This document shows positions 29,965-38,231 of a stretch of DNA of 64,000 nucleotides, piece by piece (position 1 is the first letter of the stretch; every line of letters begins with the position of its first letter). Origin of the DNA: Burkholderiales bacterium (GTDB lineage Bacteria; Pseudomonadota; Gammaproteobacteria; Burkholderiales; Burkholderiaceae_C); the NCBI GenBank assembly GCA_029268225.1, contig JAJUGJ010000015.1, forward strand, positions 1-64,000, given 5' to 3'. The notes under the pieces were generated by a model. That model ran no database searches. It was given only the letters and a program-made list of their open reading frames with translations, and had not been told where the DNA came from. A program made the position numbers and the translations under genes.

Positions 29965-31035
29965 ATGAAAGCCTTGCACATTCACGTGGGCGAACGCGCC
30001 CGGCGACACATTGAGGCGAACGGGCTGCAGCCCAGCGACATCCGCGTCGTTCCGGCGGCGGCCGGTGGCCCCAAGGGCCTCATCCTCAACCACCTGGACC
30101 GGCATCTGTTCGGGCACTGGTTACCGCAAGGGGGCCACACGGTTCACCTGGTGGGCGCCTCCATTGGGGCCTGGCGCATGGCCACGGCGGGCATGGTCGA
30201 CCCGGTGCGCTCGTTTGCCGATTTGGCCCATGGCTACATTGCGCAGCACATCGAGCCGGAGGCGGGGCGCAAGATGCCTTCGCCTCGCCGGGTGACGCAG
30301 GGCTTCACCGACACCTTGAACAGCTTCTTCGGTGAGGAAGTGCCGGGCATCCTGAGTCACCCTCGTTATCGCCTGCATGTGCTGACGTCGCGCGGCCGGC
30401 AGGTGCTGCGCCAGGCCACCCCGTCACGCACCATGCTGGGCTTCACTGGTCTGGCCTTGGGCAACGCGGTTTCACGCAAGGCGGTGGGCCTGTTTCTGGA
30501 GCGCACGGTGTTCTCGACGCCGGGCGAGGCCTTGCCCGTGCCATTGCGCGACCTGCCCACCGGCCGCGTGGAGTTGAACACCGGTAACTTCATCCCGGCC
30601 ATGCTGGCGTCTTGCTCCATCCCCTTCATGCTGGAGGCAGTGCGGGACATTCCCGGCGCGGTTCAGGGCTCGCACTGGGACGGTGGCATCGTGGATTACC
30701 ACTTCCACTGGCATTACGCGGCCATGCAGCCTGGCTTGGTGCTGTATCCGCATTTCCAGAAGCAGGTGGTGCCGGGCTGGCTGGACAAGGCCTGGAAATG
30801 GCGGCATGGTGCCACGCTCTGGTTGGACAACATGGTGCTGCTGGCGCCCAACCCGGCCTGGGTGGAGACCCTTCCGGGCCGCAAGCTGCCCGACCGAAAG
30901 GACTTCACGGGCTTGGACCGCGAGGCCCGTGTGCGCGCCTGGACCCAGGCCGTGGCGCAGGCCGCGCAACTGGCCGATGAGTGGCAAGACTGGTTGCAGC
31001 GTGGCTGCCCCGCTGGCGAGGTCTTGCCGCTGTGA
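29965..31035 (+). CDS. Patatin-like phospholipase family protein
   Basis: The 356-residue protein has the patatin elements: a glycine-rich oxyanion loop AAAGGPKGLILNHLD (31-45), nucleophile Ser66 in GASIG (64-68), and the catalytic Asp239 in HWDGGIVDYH. It probably hydrolyses lipid acyl esters; the substrate is unknown. No signal peptide or membrane helix is seen, so it is likely cytoplasmic. The ATG at 29965 is used; the frame is open 11 codons upstream but that part lies close to the LysR gene end. It is followed by the DUF21/CBS gene after 41 bases. Confidence 0.85.
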   Translation: MKALHIHVGERARRHIEANGLQPSDIRVVPAAAGGPKGLILNHLDRHLFGHWLPQGGHTVHLVGASIGAWRMATAGMVDPVRSFADLAHGYIAQHIEPEAGRKMPSPRRVTQGFTDTLNSFFGEEVPGILSHPRYRLHVLTSRGRQVLRQATPSRTMLGFTGLALGNAVSRKAVGLFLERTVFSTPGEALPVPLRDLPTGRVELNTGNFIPAMLASCSIPFMLEAVRDIPGAVQGSHWDGGIVDYHFHWHYAAMQPGLVLYPHFQKQVVPGWLDKAWKWRHGATLWLDNMVLLAPNPAWVETLPGRKLPDRKDFTGLDREARVRAWTQAVAQAAQLADEWQDWLQRGCPAGEVLPL

Positions 31036-31076
31036 TGTCATGACCTGAGCCGGGCAGGCTCGCTACACTTGAACGC

Positions 31077-32405
31077 ATGGACACCCTCAGCAGCCTGTTG
31101 CTCATTGCCGCCCTGATTTCCGCCAGTGCCTTCTTTGCGATTGCCGAGCTGTCGGTCGCGGCCTCCCGCCGCCTGCGGCTGCGCCAGATGCTGGAGCAAG
31201 GCGAGGCGCGTGCGGCCAAGGTTTTGGCGGTGCAGGACGAGCCCGGTGACTTTTTCACCGCCATCCAGATCGGGGTGAACACCGTCGCGATCTTGGGCGG
31301 TGTGGTGGGGGAGGGTGCGTTTGCACCGCTGTTGCAACCACTGCTGGCTGCACTGCCGTTGAGCGAGAGCCAGGCCAACACGGCGGCCGCGGTGGTGTCG
31401 TTCGTGATCGTGACCAGCTTGTTCATCTTGTTGGCCGACCTGTTTCCCAAGCGTCTGGGCATGTCGGCCCCCGAGCAAGTGGCTCTGAGGGTGGTCGGCC
31501 CCATGCACCTGTTTCAGCGCGTGGTGCGCCCGCTGGTCTGGCTGTTCAAGGGCATGTCGGAAGGGCTCTTCCGCCTGTTGGGCTTGCCCGATCGCCGCGA
31601 CGAGGGCGTGACCTCGGACGACATCCTGGCCATGGCGGCCGCAGGCGCGGAAGCCGGTGTGCTCGCGGCGCAGGAGCACCAGGTCATCGAAAACGTGATT
31701 GAGCTGGACACCCGCCTGGTCACCAGCTCGATGACCGCACGCGACAGCATCGTGCACCTGATGCTGGACGACAGCGAGGCGCTGATCCGGGCCCGCATCG
31801 ACCAGTACCCGCACTCGACCTACCTGGTCTGCGATGGCGACATCGACCATGTGGTCGGCTATGTGGACTCGAAGGACTTGCTGAGCCTGGCCTTCAAAGG
31901 CCTGCCCATCAGCCTGCGTGGCAACGACGGTCTGGTCAAGAAGGTGCTGACGGTGCCCGACCGGCTGACCTTGTCCGAAGTGCTGATGCAGTTCCGCCAG
32001 GCCTATGTGGACTTCGCGGTCATCATCAATGAGTACAGCCTGGTGGTGGGCATCATCACCATCAACGACGTGATGAGCACGGTGATGGGCGGGCTGGTGG
32101 GGCCGCAGGATGAAGAGCAGATCGTGCAGCGCGATGCCAACTCGTGGCTGATTGACGGCGTCACGCCGATCGAGGATGTGCTGCGTGCCCTGGACTTGGA
32201 CAGCCTGCCCAGCCAGGATGAGTACGAGACCCTGGCGGGCTTCATCATGGTGATGCTGCGCCGCGTGCCACGCCGCACCGACAAGGTCGTGTGCGAGGGC
32301 TACCAGTTCGAGGTGCTGGACGTGGACAGCTACCGGATCGACCAGGTGATGGTCAGCCGCATCGAACCGGTGGCATCTACCACTTCGCTCGATACGGCTG
32401 CCTGA
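31077..32405 (+). CDS. DUF21/CBS-pair/CorC-HlyC domain membrane protein
   Basis: The 442-residue protein has an N-terminal DUF21 membrane domain with about four helices (residues 1-165), a CBS pair (about 210-335, LVTSSMTARDSIVHLML and LSEVLMQFRQAYVDFAVIINEY) and a C-terminal CorC/HlyC transporter-associated domain (NSWLIDGVTPIEDVLRAL to FEVLDVDSYRIDQVMV). Relatives are called hemolysins or CorC/YfjD/CNNM-type proteins and are tied to magnesium or other ion homeostasis. Function here is inferred. Its stop abuts the stop of the next, converging gene. Confidence 0.88.
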   Translation: MDTLSSLLLIAALISASAFFAIAELSVAASRRLRLRQMLEQGEARAAKVLAVQDEPGDFFTAIQIGVNTVAILGGVVGEGAFAPLLQPLLAALPLSESQANTAAAVVSFVIVTSLFILLADLFPKRLGMSAPEQVALRVVGPMHLFQRVVRPLVWLFKGMSEGLFRLLGLPDRRDEGVTSDDILAMAAAGAEAGVLAAQEHQVIENVIELDTRLVTSSMTARDSIVHLMLDDSEALIRARIDQYPHSTYLVCDGDIDHVVGYVDSKDLLSLAFKGLPISLRGNDGLVKKVLTVPDRLTLSEVLMQFRQAYVDFAVIINEYSLVVGIITINDVMSTVMGGLVGPQDEEQIVQRDANSWLIDGVTPIEDVLRALDLDSLPSQDEYETLAGFIMVMLRRVPRRTDKVVCEGYQFEVLDVDSYRIDQVMVSRIEPVASTTSLDTAA

Positions 32406-33542
32406 TCACATCGACGCTTCGAGGATGGCGCGGTATTCCTCGGCCGTGGCCACGCGGGGATTGGTCTTGTGGCAGTGGTCGGCCATGGCGCCGCTGATGA
32501 TGCGATCGAACCACTCGCGCTGAACGCCCATGGCGGCCAGGCCGCTGGGCAGACCCAGGCGGGCGTTCATGTCGCGGATGGCCTGGGGAATGTCGGCCTC
32601 GGAGGCCAAGCCCATGGCATGCGCCATGCGGGCCAGACGGCGCTCCTTCTGAATCGACTCGGCGCCCGCGTTGAACTGGATGACAGCCGGCAGGAACATG
32701 GCGTTGAGCGTGCCGTGGTGCAGCTTGGGGTTCACGCCACCCAGGCTGTGGCTCAGGCTGTGCACGGCGCCCAGGCCCTTCTGAAACGCCATGGCGCCTT
32801 GCATGGACGCGCTAATCATGTTCAGACGGGCCTCGCGGTCGTTGCCGTCGCGCGTGGCACGTTCGATGTGGGCCCAGGCGCGCTCCAGACCGTCCAGCGC
32901 GATGCCGTCGGCGGGCGGGTTGAACGCGGGCGCCATGAAGGTTTCCATGCAGTGCGCGATCGCATCCATGCCGGTGGCCGCCGTCAGTGCTGGGGGCAGG
33001 CCCAGGGTCAGTTCCGGGTCGCAGATGGCGGCCTTGGGCATCAAGTTCCAGGAGTGGAAACCCAGCTTGCGGCCGTCGTCCACGATGACGATGGCGCCTC
33101 GCGCAACCTCGCTGCCCGTGCCGGCGGTGGTCGGCACCGCGATCAGGGGCGCGGCGGCCGCGGTGATCTTGGGTGAGCCGCCTTCGATGGTGGCGTAAGT
33201 GGTCAGGGGGCCGGGGTGGGTGGCCATGATGGCCAGGCCCTTGGCCAAGTCGATGCTGGAGCCGCCGCCGACGGCGATCAGGCCGTCACAGCCAGCCGCT
33301 TCCCAGATCGCGTGTGCCGCACGCACGGCCGCCTCGGTCGGGTTGGGCGGGGTCTGGTCGAACACGGTCACCGGCAGGTCGGCCAGCGCGTCCAGCGCCT
33401 TCTGCAGCACGCCCGCTGCCCGCACACCTGCGTCGGTCACAACGAGGGGACGACGGATGCCGATGCGTTCGCACTCGGCTGCGAGCTGGCGGATGGCGCC
33501 GAACTCGAACTGGATCTGGGTGAGGTACAGGATGGTGGCCAT
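32406..33542 (-). CDS. Iron-containing alcohol dehydrogenase
   Basis: The 378-residue protein belongs to the group III iron-dependent alcohol dehydrogenases. The nucleotide loop is AVGGGSSIDLAKGLAI (90-105), followed by AVPTTAGTGSEVARGAIV. Metal ligands are visible as Asp193 and His197 in GMDAIAHCMETF, then His261 and His275/276 in HSLSHSLGGVNPKLHHG. The substrate cannot be read from sequence; 4-hydroxybutyrate or other short alcohols are possibilities. It faces away from the psrA-like gene, leaving a 183-base control region. Confidence 0.9.
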   Translation of the reverse strand: MATILYLTQIQFEFGAIRQLAAECERIGIRRPLVVTDAGVRAAGVLQKALDALADLPVTVFDQTPPNPTEAAVRAAHAIWEAAGCDGLIAVGGGSSIDLAKGLAIMATHPGPLTTYATIEGGSPKITAAAAPLIAVPTTAGTGSEVARGAIVIVDDGRKLGFHSWNLMPKAAICDPELTLGLPPALTAATGMDAIAHCMETFMAPAFNPPADGIALDGLERAWAHIERATRDGNDREARLNMISASMQGAMAFQKGLGAVHSLSHSLGGVNPKLHHGTLNAMFLPAVIQFNAGAESIQKERRLARMAHAMGLASEADIPQAIRDMNARLGLPSGLAAMGVQREWFDRIISGAMADHCHKTNPRVATAEEYRAILEASM

Positions 33543-33681
33543 GGCGCTGTAGGGGATGAAGAGGGTGGCGGGATCAAAAGCCGACGGACGATTCTCCCCT
33601 CAAAGCAGGGGGTTCCCACTAAAAAGTACCTGCTGGTTTGCCCCATGGTCAAAGCTGTGTCATACGATACGCTTCATGCAT

Positions 33682-33695
33682 GAAACGGGCGTTTG
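33682..33695 (+). promoter_or_regulatory. PsrA-type operator upstream of the TetR gene
   Basis: GAAAC-GGGC-GTTTG (33682-33695) matches exactly the published PsrA pattern (G/C)AAAC-N2-4-GTTT(G/C). A perfect 12-bp palindrome TTCATGCATGAA (33673-33684) overlaps its left side. A -10-like TACGAT lies at 33663-33668, so a bound repressor would cover the start of transcription. The site is 30 bases before the regulator start, fitting autoregulation. Confidence 0.7.
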
Positions 33696-33725
33696 AAACG
33701 TCTGTATCTCGGAGACCCTTCGCAC

Positions 33726-34454
33726 ATGACCGCGGCCACCCCACGCCTGACCCCTGCCGACACCAAGTCCCGCATCCTCGATGCGGCCGAGGCGCTGTTC
33801 GTGGCCGGTGGCTTCGATGCCATGTCGATGCGCCAGATCACGACCACGGCCAGCGTCAACCTGGCGGCGGTCAACTACCACTTCGGCAGCAAGGATGCGT
33901 TGATCCAGGCCGTGCTGGCCCGTCAGCTCGATCCGCTCAACGACGCCCGTGTGGCCTTGCTCGGCGCCCTGGAGACCGATCTCGGGGAGCGCATGACCTG
34001 CGAGCACGTGCTGGTGGCCATGTTCCTGCCGGCCGTGCGCATGTCGCGCAGCGGCGCGCCCAATGCCGAGCGCTTCCTGCACTTCCTGGGACGCGCCTAC
34101 ACCGACCCGTCTCCCGTGGTGCGCGAGTTCATTGATACGCATTACCTCGAAACCCTGGGCCGCTTCTTCCTGGCCTTCCAGCGCACGCTGCCCGAACTGA
34201 GCCGCGAAGACCTGGGTTTCCGCCTCAATTTCGCCATGGGCGCGCTGTCCGGCATCCTGGCTGGTGGCAACACCCAGCGGCTGATCCGTGACTTCACCCA
34301 AGGGCAGGGCGACCAGGAGGTCACGCTGCTCTCCCGCCTGATTTCCCTGATGGTGGCAGCGCTGAAGGCGCCCCTGCCTGGGCCCGGTGACGCCACGGTG
34401 CTGGACGCCATCCTCCGGATGCCAGCGGTGGCCCGCCTGACGCCGGAAGCTTGA
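33726..34454 (+). CDS. psrA: PsrA-like TetR-family fatty-acid regulator
   Basis: The 242-residue protein starts MTAATPRLTPADTKSRILDAAEALF. Its DNA-binding domain includes SMRQITTTASVNLAAVNYHFGSKDALIQAV, closely like Pseudomonas PsrA over the recognition helix (VNLAAVNYHFGSK). PsrA proteins repress beta-oxidation genes and release DNA when long-chain fatty acids or acyl-CoAs bind. The context supports this: the next five genes handle fatty acids, and a PsrA-pattern operator lies just upstream. A TTG start 11 codons upstream is less likely because it would overlap the operator. The symbol is given by similarity; true orthology needs a tree. Confidence 0.75.
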   Translation: MTAATPRLTPADTKSRILDAAEALFVAGGFDAMSMRQITTTASVNLAAVNYHFGSKDALIQAVLARQLDPLNDARVALLGALETDLGERMTCEHVLVAMFLPAVRMSRSGAPNAERFLHFLGRAYTDPSPVVREFIDTHYLETLGRFFLAFQRTLPELSREDLGFRLNFAMGALSGILAGGNTQRLIRDFTQGQGDQEVTLLSRLISLMVAALKAPLPGPGDATVLDAILRMPAVARLTPEA

Positions 34455-34549
34455 TCCAACTGTGAATGCGGCTCGCAAGGCCGCGATGTTCTTCAACCGG
34501 TCTGATGCTTGGAATGTAGGCGCAGACCCCTTTCTCTGCGAGTGTTCTG

Positions 34550-35959
34550 ATGAGTGACGGATACCTTGACTTCGCCAATTCGGGCCTGGGCGCCAAGCTG
34601 GTCAACATGCTGGGCCTGCCCAAGCCGCTGCCGCTGGAACGCTATCAGCCTGGTCAGCCGGTGATCCAGGGCACGGTGCTGGTGGGCGGCGGTGAACAAG
34701 CGCCGCTGTTGCCCGCCCTGGCCAAGGTGTTCAAGGCCATTGGTGCCCAAACGCTGGCGCACGAGCGTCTGCCCCAGTGGGTGAGCATTGGCAACCAGGC
34801 CGGCTTGACGACTGGCCGGTGGGGCGGTGCCGGCAAGGGCGGCGAAAAGGTCAAGGCCCTGGTGTTCGACGCCACCGGTTTGACCGACAGCACCCAGTCG
34901 GACGCGCTGTACTGGTTCTTCCACGACACCGCTCGCTCGCTGCTGCCTTGCGGGCGCGTGGTGGTGTTGGGCCGTCCGCCTGAAGGCTGTGCCTCGCCGC
35001 GCCAGGCCACCGTGCAGCGTTCGCTCGAAGGCCTGACCCGTTCGCTGGGCAAGGAATTGAAGAAGGGCAGCAACGCCCAGCTGGTCTACGTGGCCGAAGG
35101 TGCCGAAGACCAGATCGAGTCCACGCTGCGCTTCCTGCTGTCGCCGCGTTCGGCCTATGTGTCGGCCCAGGTGATCCGCATCGGTCAGGTCGTGGGCGCC
35201 TCGCAGTCGCCCGCTGACTGGCAGCAGCCCCTGGCCGGCAAGAAGGTGCTGGTGACTGGGGCGTCCCGCGGCATTGGCGCAGCCATCGCCGAAGTGATGG
35301 CCCGTGATGGCGCGCAGGTGATCTGCCTGGACGTGCCACAGGCGCAGGCCGGCCTGGATGAAGTGGCCAAGAAGATAGGTGGCACCTCGCTGGCCCTGGA
35401 CATCGGTTCGACCGAAGCCCCGCAAAAGCTGGTGGACGCCGCCAAGGCCCAGGGCGGCTGGGACGTGGTCGTGCACAACGCCGGCATCACCCGCGACAAG
35501 ACGATCGCCAACATGAAGCCCGAAATCTGGCAACTGGTGGTCAACGTCAATCTGTCCACACAGGAGCGCATCAACGAGGCCTTGGTCGAATCCGGTGCGC
35601 TCAAGGCCGGTGGTCGCATCGTCTGCGTGTCGTCCATCTCGGGCATCGCCGGCAACATGGGCCAGACCAACTACGCCGTCTCCAAGGCGGGCGTGATCGG
35701 CATGGTGCAAAGCAGCGCACCGATCTTTGCCAAGCAGGGCATCACCATCAACGCGGTGGCCCCCGGCTTCATCGAAACCCAGATGACGGCCGCCATCCCG
35801 TTCGCCATCCGCGAAGCCGGGCGCCGCATGAACTCCATGAGCCAGGGCGGTCAGCCCGTGGACGTGGCCGAAGCCATTGGCTGGTTCGCCAGCCCCGCTT
35901 CCAGCGGCATCACGGGCAATGTGGTCCGTGTGTGTGGCCAGAGCCTGATCGGCGCCTGA
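34550..35959 (+). CDS. High-molecular-weight 3-oxoacyl-ACP/CoA reductase (FabG4 type)
   Basis: The 469-residue protein is twice the size of ordinary FabG. Residues 1-220 form a degenerate Rossmann-like flavodoxin-type domain (GTVLVGGGEQAPLLPAL) without a dinucleotide motif, and residues 228-469 form the active short-chain dehydrogenase: TGASRGIG (236-243), HNAG (309-312), catalytic Ser361/362, Tyr375 and Lys379 in SSISGIAGNMGQTNYAVSKAG. This matches HMwFabG enzymes such as mycobacterial FabG4, which reduce 3-oxoacyl-CoA. It starts the fatty-acid gene set 95 bases after psrA; the cofactor is not certain. Confidence 0.88.
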   Translation: MSDGYLDFANSGLGAKLVNMLGLPKPLPLERYQPGQPVIQGTVLVGGGEQAPLLPALAKVFKAIGAQTLAHERLPQWVSIGNQAGLTTGRWGGAGKGGEKVKALVFDATGLTDSTQSDALYWFFHDTARSLLPCGRVVVLGRPPEGCASPRQATVQRSLEGLTRSLGKELKKGSNAQLVYVAEGAEDQIESTLRFLLSPRSAYVSAQVIRIGQVVGASQSPADWQQPLAGKKVLVTGASRGIGAAIAEVMARDGAQVICLDVPQAQAGLDEVAKKIGGTSLALDIGSTEAPQKLVDAAKAQGGWDVVVHNAGITRDKTIANMKPEIWQLVVNVNLSTQERINEALVESGALKAGGRIVCVSSISGIAGNMGQTNYAVSKAGVIGMVQSSAPIFAKQGITINAVAPGFIETQMTAAIPFAIREAGRRMNSMSQGGQPVDVAEAIGWFASPASSGITGNVVRVCGQSLIGA

Positions 35960-35987
35960 TCTTCACAGCACCCCGAGGCGCACGGCC

Positions 35988-36848
35988 ATGAAGATCATCG
36001 AAGTCAACAAGCTGCCCAGCCCCTTGAGTCTGAACCTGGGGGCCTTGCGCTCCAGCACCAAGCGTCCCGGGGTGGTCGAGTCCCTGCCGCAGGTCACCTA
36101 TGTGCGCCCGCATGTGGTGGTTGACGGCAAGAAGGCCCAGGCCTATGCCAAGGTGTGTGGCTTCCAGAAAGCGCATGGCGTGCCCATGCTCTTCCTGCAC
36201 ATGGAGGCCTTCCCGCTGGCCATGATGCTGTTTGGCAGCAAGCGCTTCCCGTGGCCGGCCATGGGCATCGTGCATCTGGCCAACAGTGCCACCTTGCACC
36301 AGCGTGTGCAGCCCGGCGATGCCCTGCGCATTGAAGTACAGACGGGGGAGCTGTTCAAGCACGAGAAGGGGCAGGTCTTCACCTTGCACGCCCGCGCCCT
36401 GCGCGACGGGCAACTGGTGTGGGACAGCACCTGGACCCTGCTGCGCATGGGCGTGAGGCAGCCTCAGGGCGCGCCCTATGTCAGCGCGCTCGGCGAGCTG
36501 CCGCCGCTGGCGCGTCAGGCGGACTTCTATGCCGACTCCGGCATCGGCCGTCGCTACGGCTTGGTGTCGGGTGACATCAACCCCATCCACCTGTCAGCCA
36601 TCACGGCCAAGTTCCTGGGCTTTCGCCGTGCCGTGGCGCATGGCATGTGGACCAAGGCCAAGGCCCTGAGCACCTTGTTGCCACGTGAAGACGTGGCCTA
36701 CGCCTCGGTGCAGGTCGAGTTCAAGACGCCGCTTTTCCTGCCGGCACGCGCCTCGCTGTGGGCCGTGCGAGACGAGCACGGTGCGGTCTTCGAGGTGCGC
36801 AACGCCCGGGGCGACAAACCTCACCTACGCGGCCGGGTCACGTACTGA
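35988..36848 (+). CDS. MaoC-like double-hotdog enoyl-CoA/ACP hydratase
   Basis: The 286-residue protein has two hotdog folds: an N-terminal non-catalytic half (about residues 35-150) and a C-terminal catalytic half with the hydratase motif YGLVSGDINPIHLS followed by FRRAVAHGMW. The Asp and His of SGDxNPxH are the catalytic pair of R-specific hydratases. Size and layout match mycobacterial HtdX. It likely interconverts trans-2-enoyl and (R)-3-hydroxyacyl thioesters with the neighbouring reductase, 28 bases upstream. The thiolase follows after 39 bases. Confidence 0.85.
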   Translation: MKIIEVNKLPSPLSLNLGALRSSTKRPGVVESLPQVTYVRPHVVVDGKKAQAYAKVCGFQKAHGVPMLFLHMEAFPLAMMLFGSKRFPWPAMGIVHLANSATLHQRVQPGDALRIEVQTGELFKHEKGQVFTLHARALRDGQLVWDSTWTLLRMGVRQPQGAPYVSALGELPPLARQADFYADSGIGRRYGLVSGDINPIHLSAITAKFLGFRRAVAHGMWTKAKALSTLLPREDVAYASVQVEFKTPLFLPARASLWAVRDEHGAVFEVRNARGDKPHLRGRVTY

Positions 36849-36887
36849 CACCTGTCGCCCCCTTCATCAGTTTCAAGGACTTTCACC

Positions 36888-38180
36888 ATGAGCAACACCA
36901 TCCGCCGCGTCGCCATCCTGGGCGGCAACCGTATCCCCTTCGCCCGCTCCAACACGGTCTACTCCAACGTCTCCAACCAGGAGATGCTGACCGCCACGCT
37001 GCAAGGCCTGGTCGACCGCTTCCACCTGCATGGCGAACGCCTGGGGGACGTGGCCGCCGGCGCCGTGATGAAGCACAGCCGCGACTTCAACCTGGTGCGC
37101 GAATCGGTGCTGTCCACCACGCTGGCCCCTGAAACCCCGGCCTACGACCTGCAGCAGGCCTGCGGCACCGGTCTGGAAGCGGCCATGCTGGTGGCCAACA
37201 AGATCGCACTGGGTCACATCGAATCCGGCATTGCCGGCGGCGTGGACACCACCTCCGACGCCCCCATCGGCATCAACGAAAAGATGCGCAAGATCCTGAT
37301 GGAGGCCAACCGTGCCAAGGGCACCGTGGCGCAGCTGAAGGTGCTCTCCAAGATCCGCCCCAGCATGCTGGTCAAGCCGGCCATTCCCCGCAATGGCGAG
37401 CCCCGCACTGGCTATTCCATGGGTGAGCACGCCGAGCTGATGGCGCGCGAATGGAACATCCCGCGCGAGGAGCAGGACCAACTGGCCTGCGCCAGCCACG
37501 CCAACCTGGCGCGTGCCTACAAGGAAGGCTTCATGGCCGATCTCATCACCCCCTTCAAGGGCGTGAGCCAGGACAACAACCTGCGCGAAGGCCTGACCAT
37601 CGAAAAGCTGCGCTCGCTCAAGCCCTGCTTCGACAAGAAGGTGGCCCCGGGCCAAGGCACCTTGACCCCCGGCAACTCCACCCCCTTGACCGACGGTGCC
37701 TCGGCCGTGTTGCTCGCCAGTGAGGAGTGGGCCCAGGCTCGCAACCTGCCGGTGCAGGCCTACATCACGCACAGCGAAGTGGCCGCGGTGGACTTCTTCA
37801 ACAAGAAGGAAGGCCTGTTGATGGCACCGGCCTATGCCGTGCCACGCATGCTGCAACGTGCAGGTCTCACGCTGCAGGATTTCGACTTCTACGAGATCCA
37901 CGAAGCCTTTGCCGCCCAGGTGCTGTGCACCCTGAAGGCTTGGGAAGACCCGACCTACTGCAAGGAGCGTCTGGGCTTGGACAAGCCCCTGGGCGCCATC
38001 GATCGCAGCAAACTCAACGTCAATGGCAGCTCACTGGCTGCGGGTCACCCCTTCGCCGCCACCGGTGGGCGCATCGTGGCCTCGCTGGCCAAGATGCTGG
38101 CGCAAAAGGGTTCGGGCCGCGGCTTGATCTCCATCTGCGCGGCCGGTGGCCAAGGCGTCGTTGCCATCATCGAGCGCTGA
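36888..38180 (+). CDS. Acetyl-CoA C-acyltransferase (thiolase, FadI/FadA2-like)
   Basis: The 430-residue thiolase cleaves 3-ketoacyl-CoA to acetyl-CoA and a shortened acyl-CoA, or runs in reverse. The nucleophile Cys lies in DLQQACGTGLEAAM, the HEAF His in FYEIHEAFAAQVL, the GHP His in LAAGHPFAATGGR, and the second Cys in SICAAGGQGVVAIIER. Length (430) and sequence style resemble FadI and mycobacterial FadA2 rather than biosynthetic PhaA (about 390). The ATG follows AAGGA. It is the third enzyme of the operon. Confidence 0.92.
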   Translation: MSNTIRRVAILGGNRIPFARSNTVYSNVSNQEMLTATLQGLVDRFHLHGERLGDVAAGAVMKHSRDFNLVRESVLSTTLAPETPAYDLQQACGTGLEAAMLVANKIALGHIESGIAGGVDTTSDAPIGINEKMRKILMEANRAKGTVAQLKVLSKIRPSMLVKPAIPRNGEPRTGYSMGEHAELMAREWNIPREEQDQLACASHANLARAYKEGFMADLITPFKGVSQDNNLREGLTIEKLRSLKPCFDKKVAPGQGTLTPGNSTPLTDGASAVLLASEEWAQARNLPVQAYITHSEVAAVDFFNKKEGLLMAPAYAVPRMLQRAGLTLQDFDFYEIHEAFAAQVLCTLKAWEDPTYCKERLGLDKPLGAIDRSKLNVNGSSLAAGHPFAATGGRIVASLAKMLAQKGSGRGLISICAAGGQGVVAIIER

Positions 38181-38231
38181 GCCCCGCGCGATCCGAAGTT
38201 CGCACAGCCAGAAGTACAAGAGGAGATTCGC

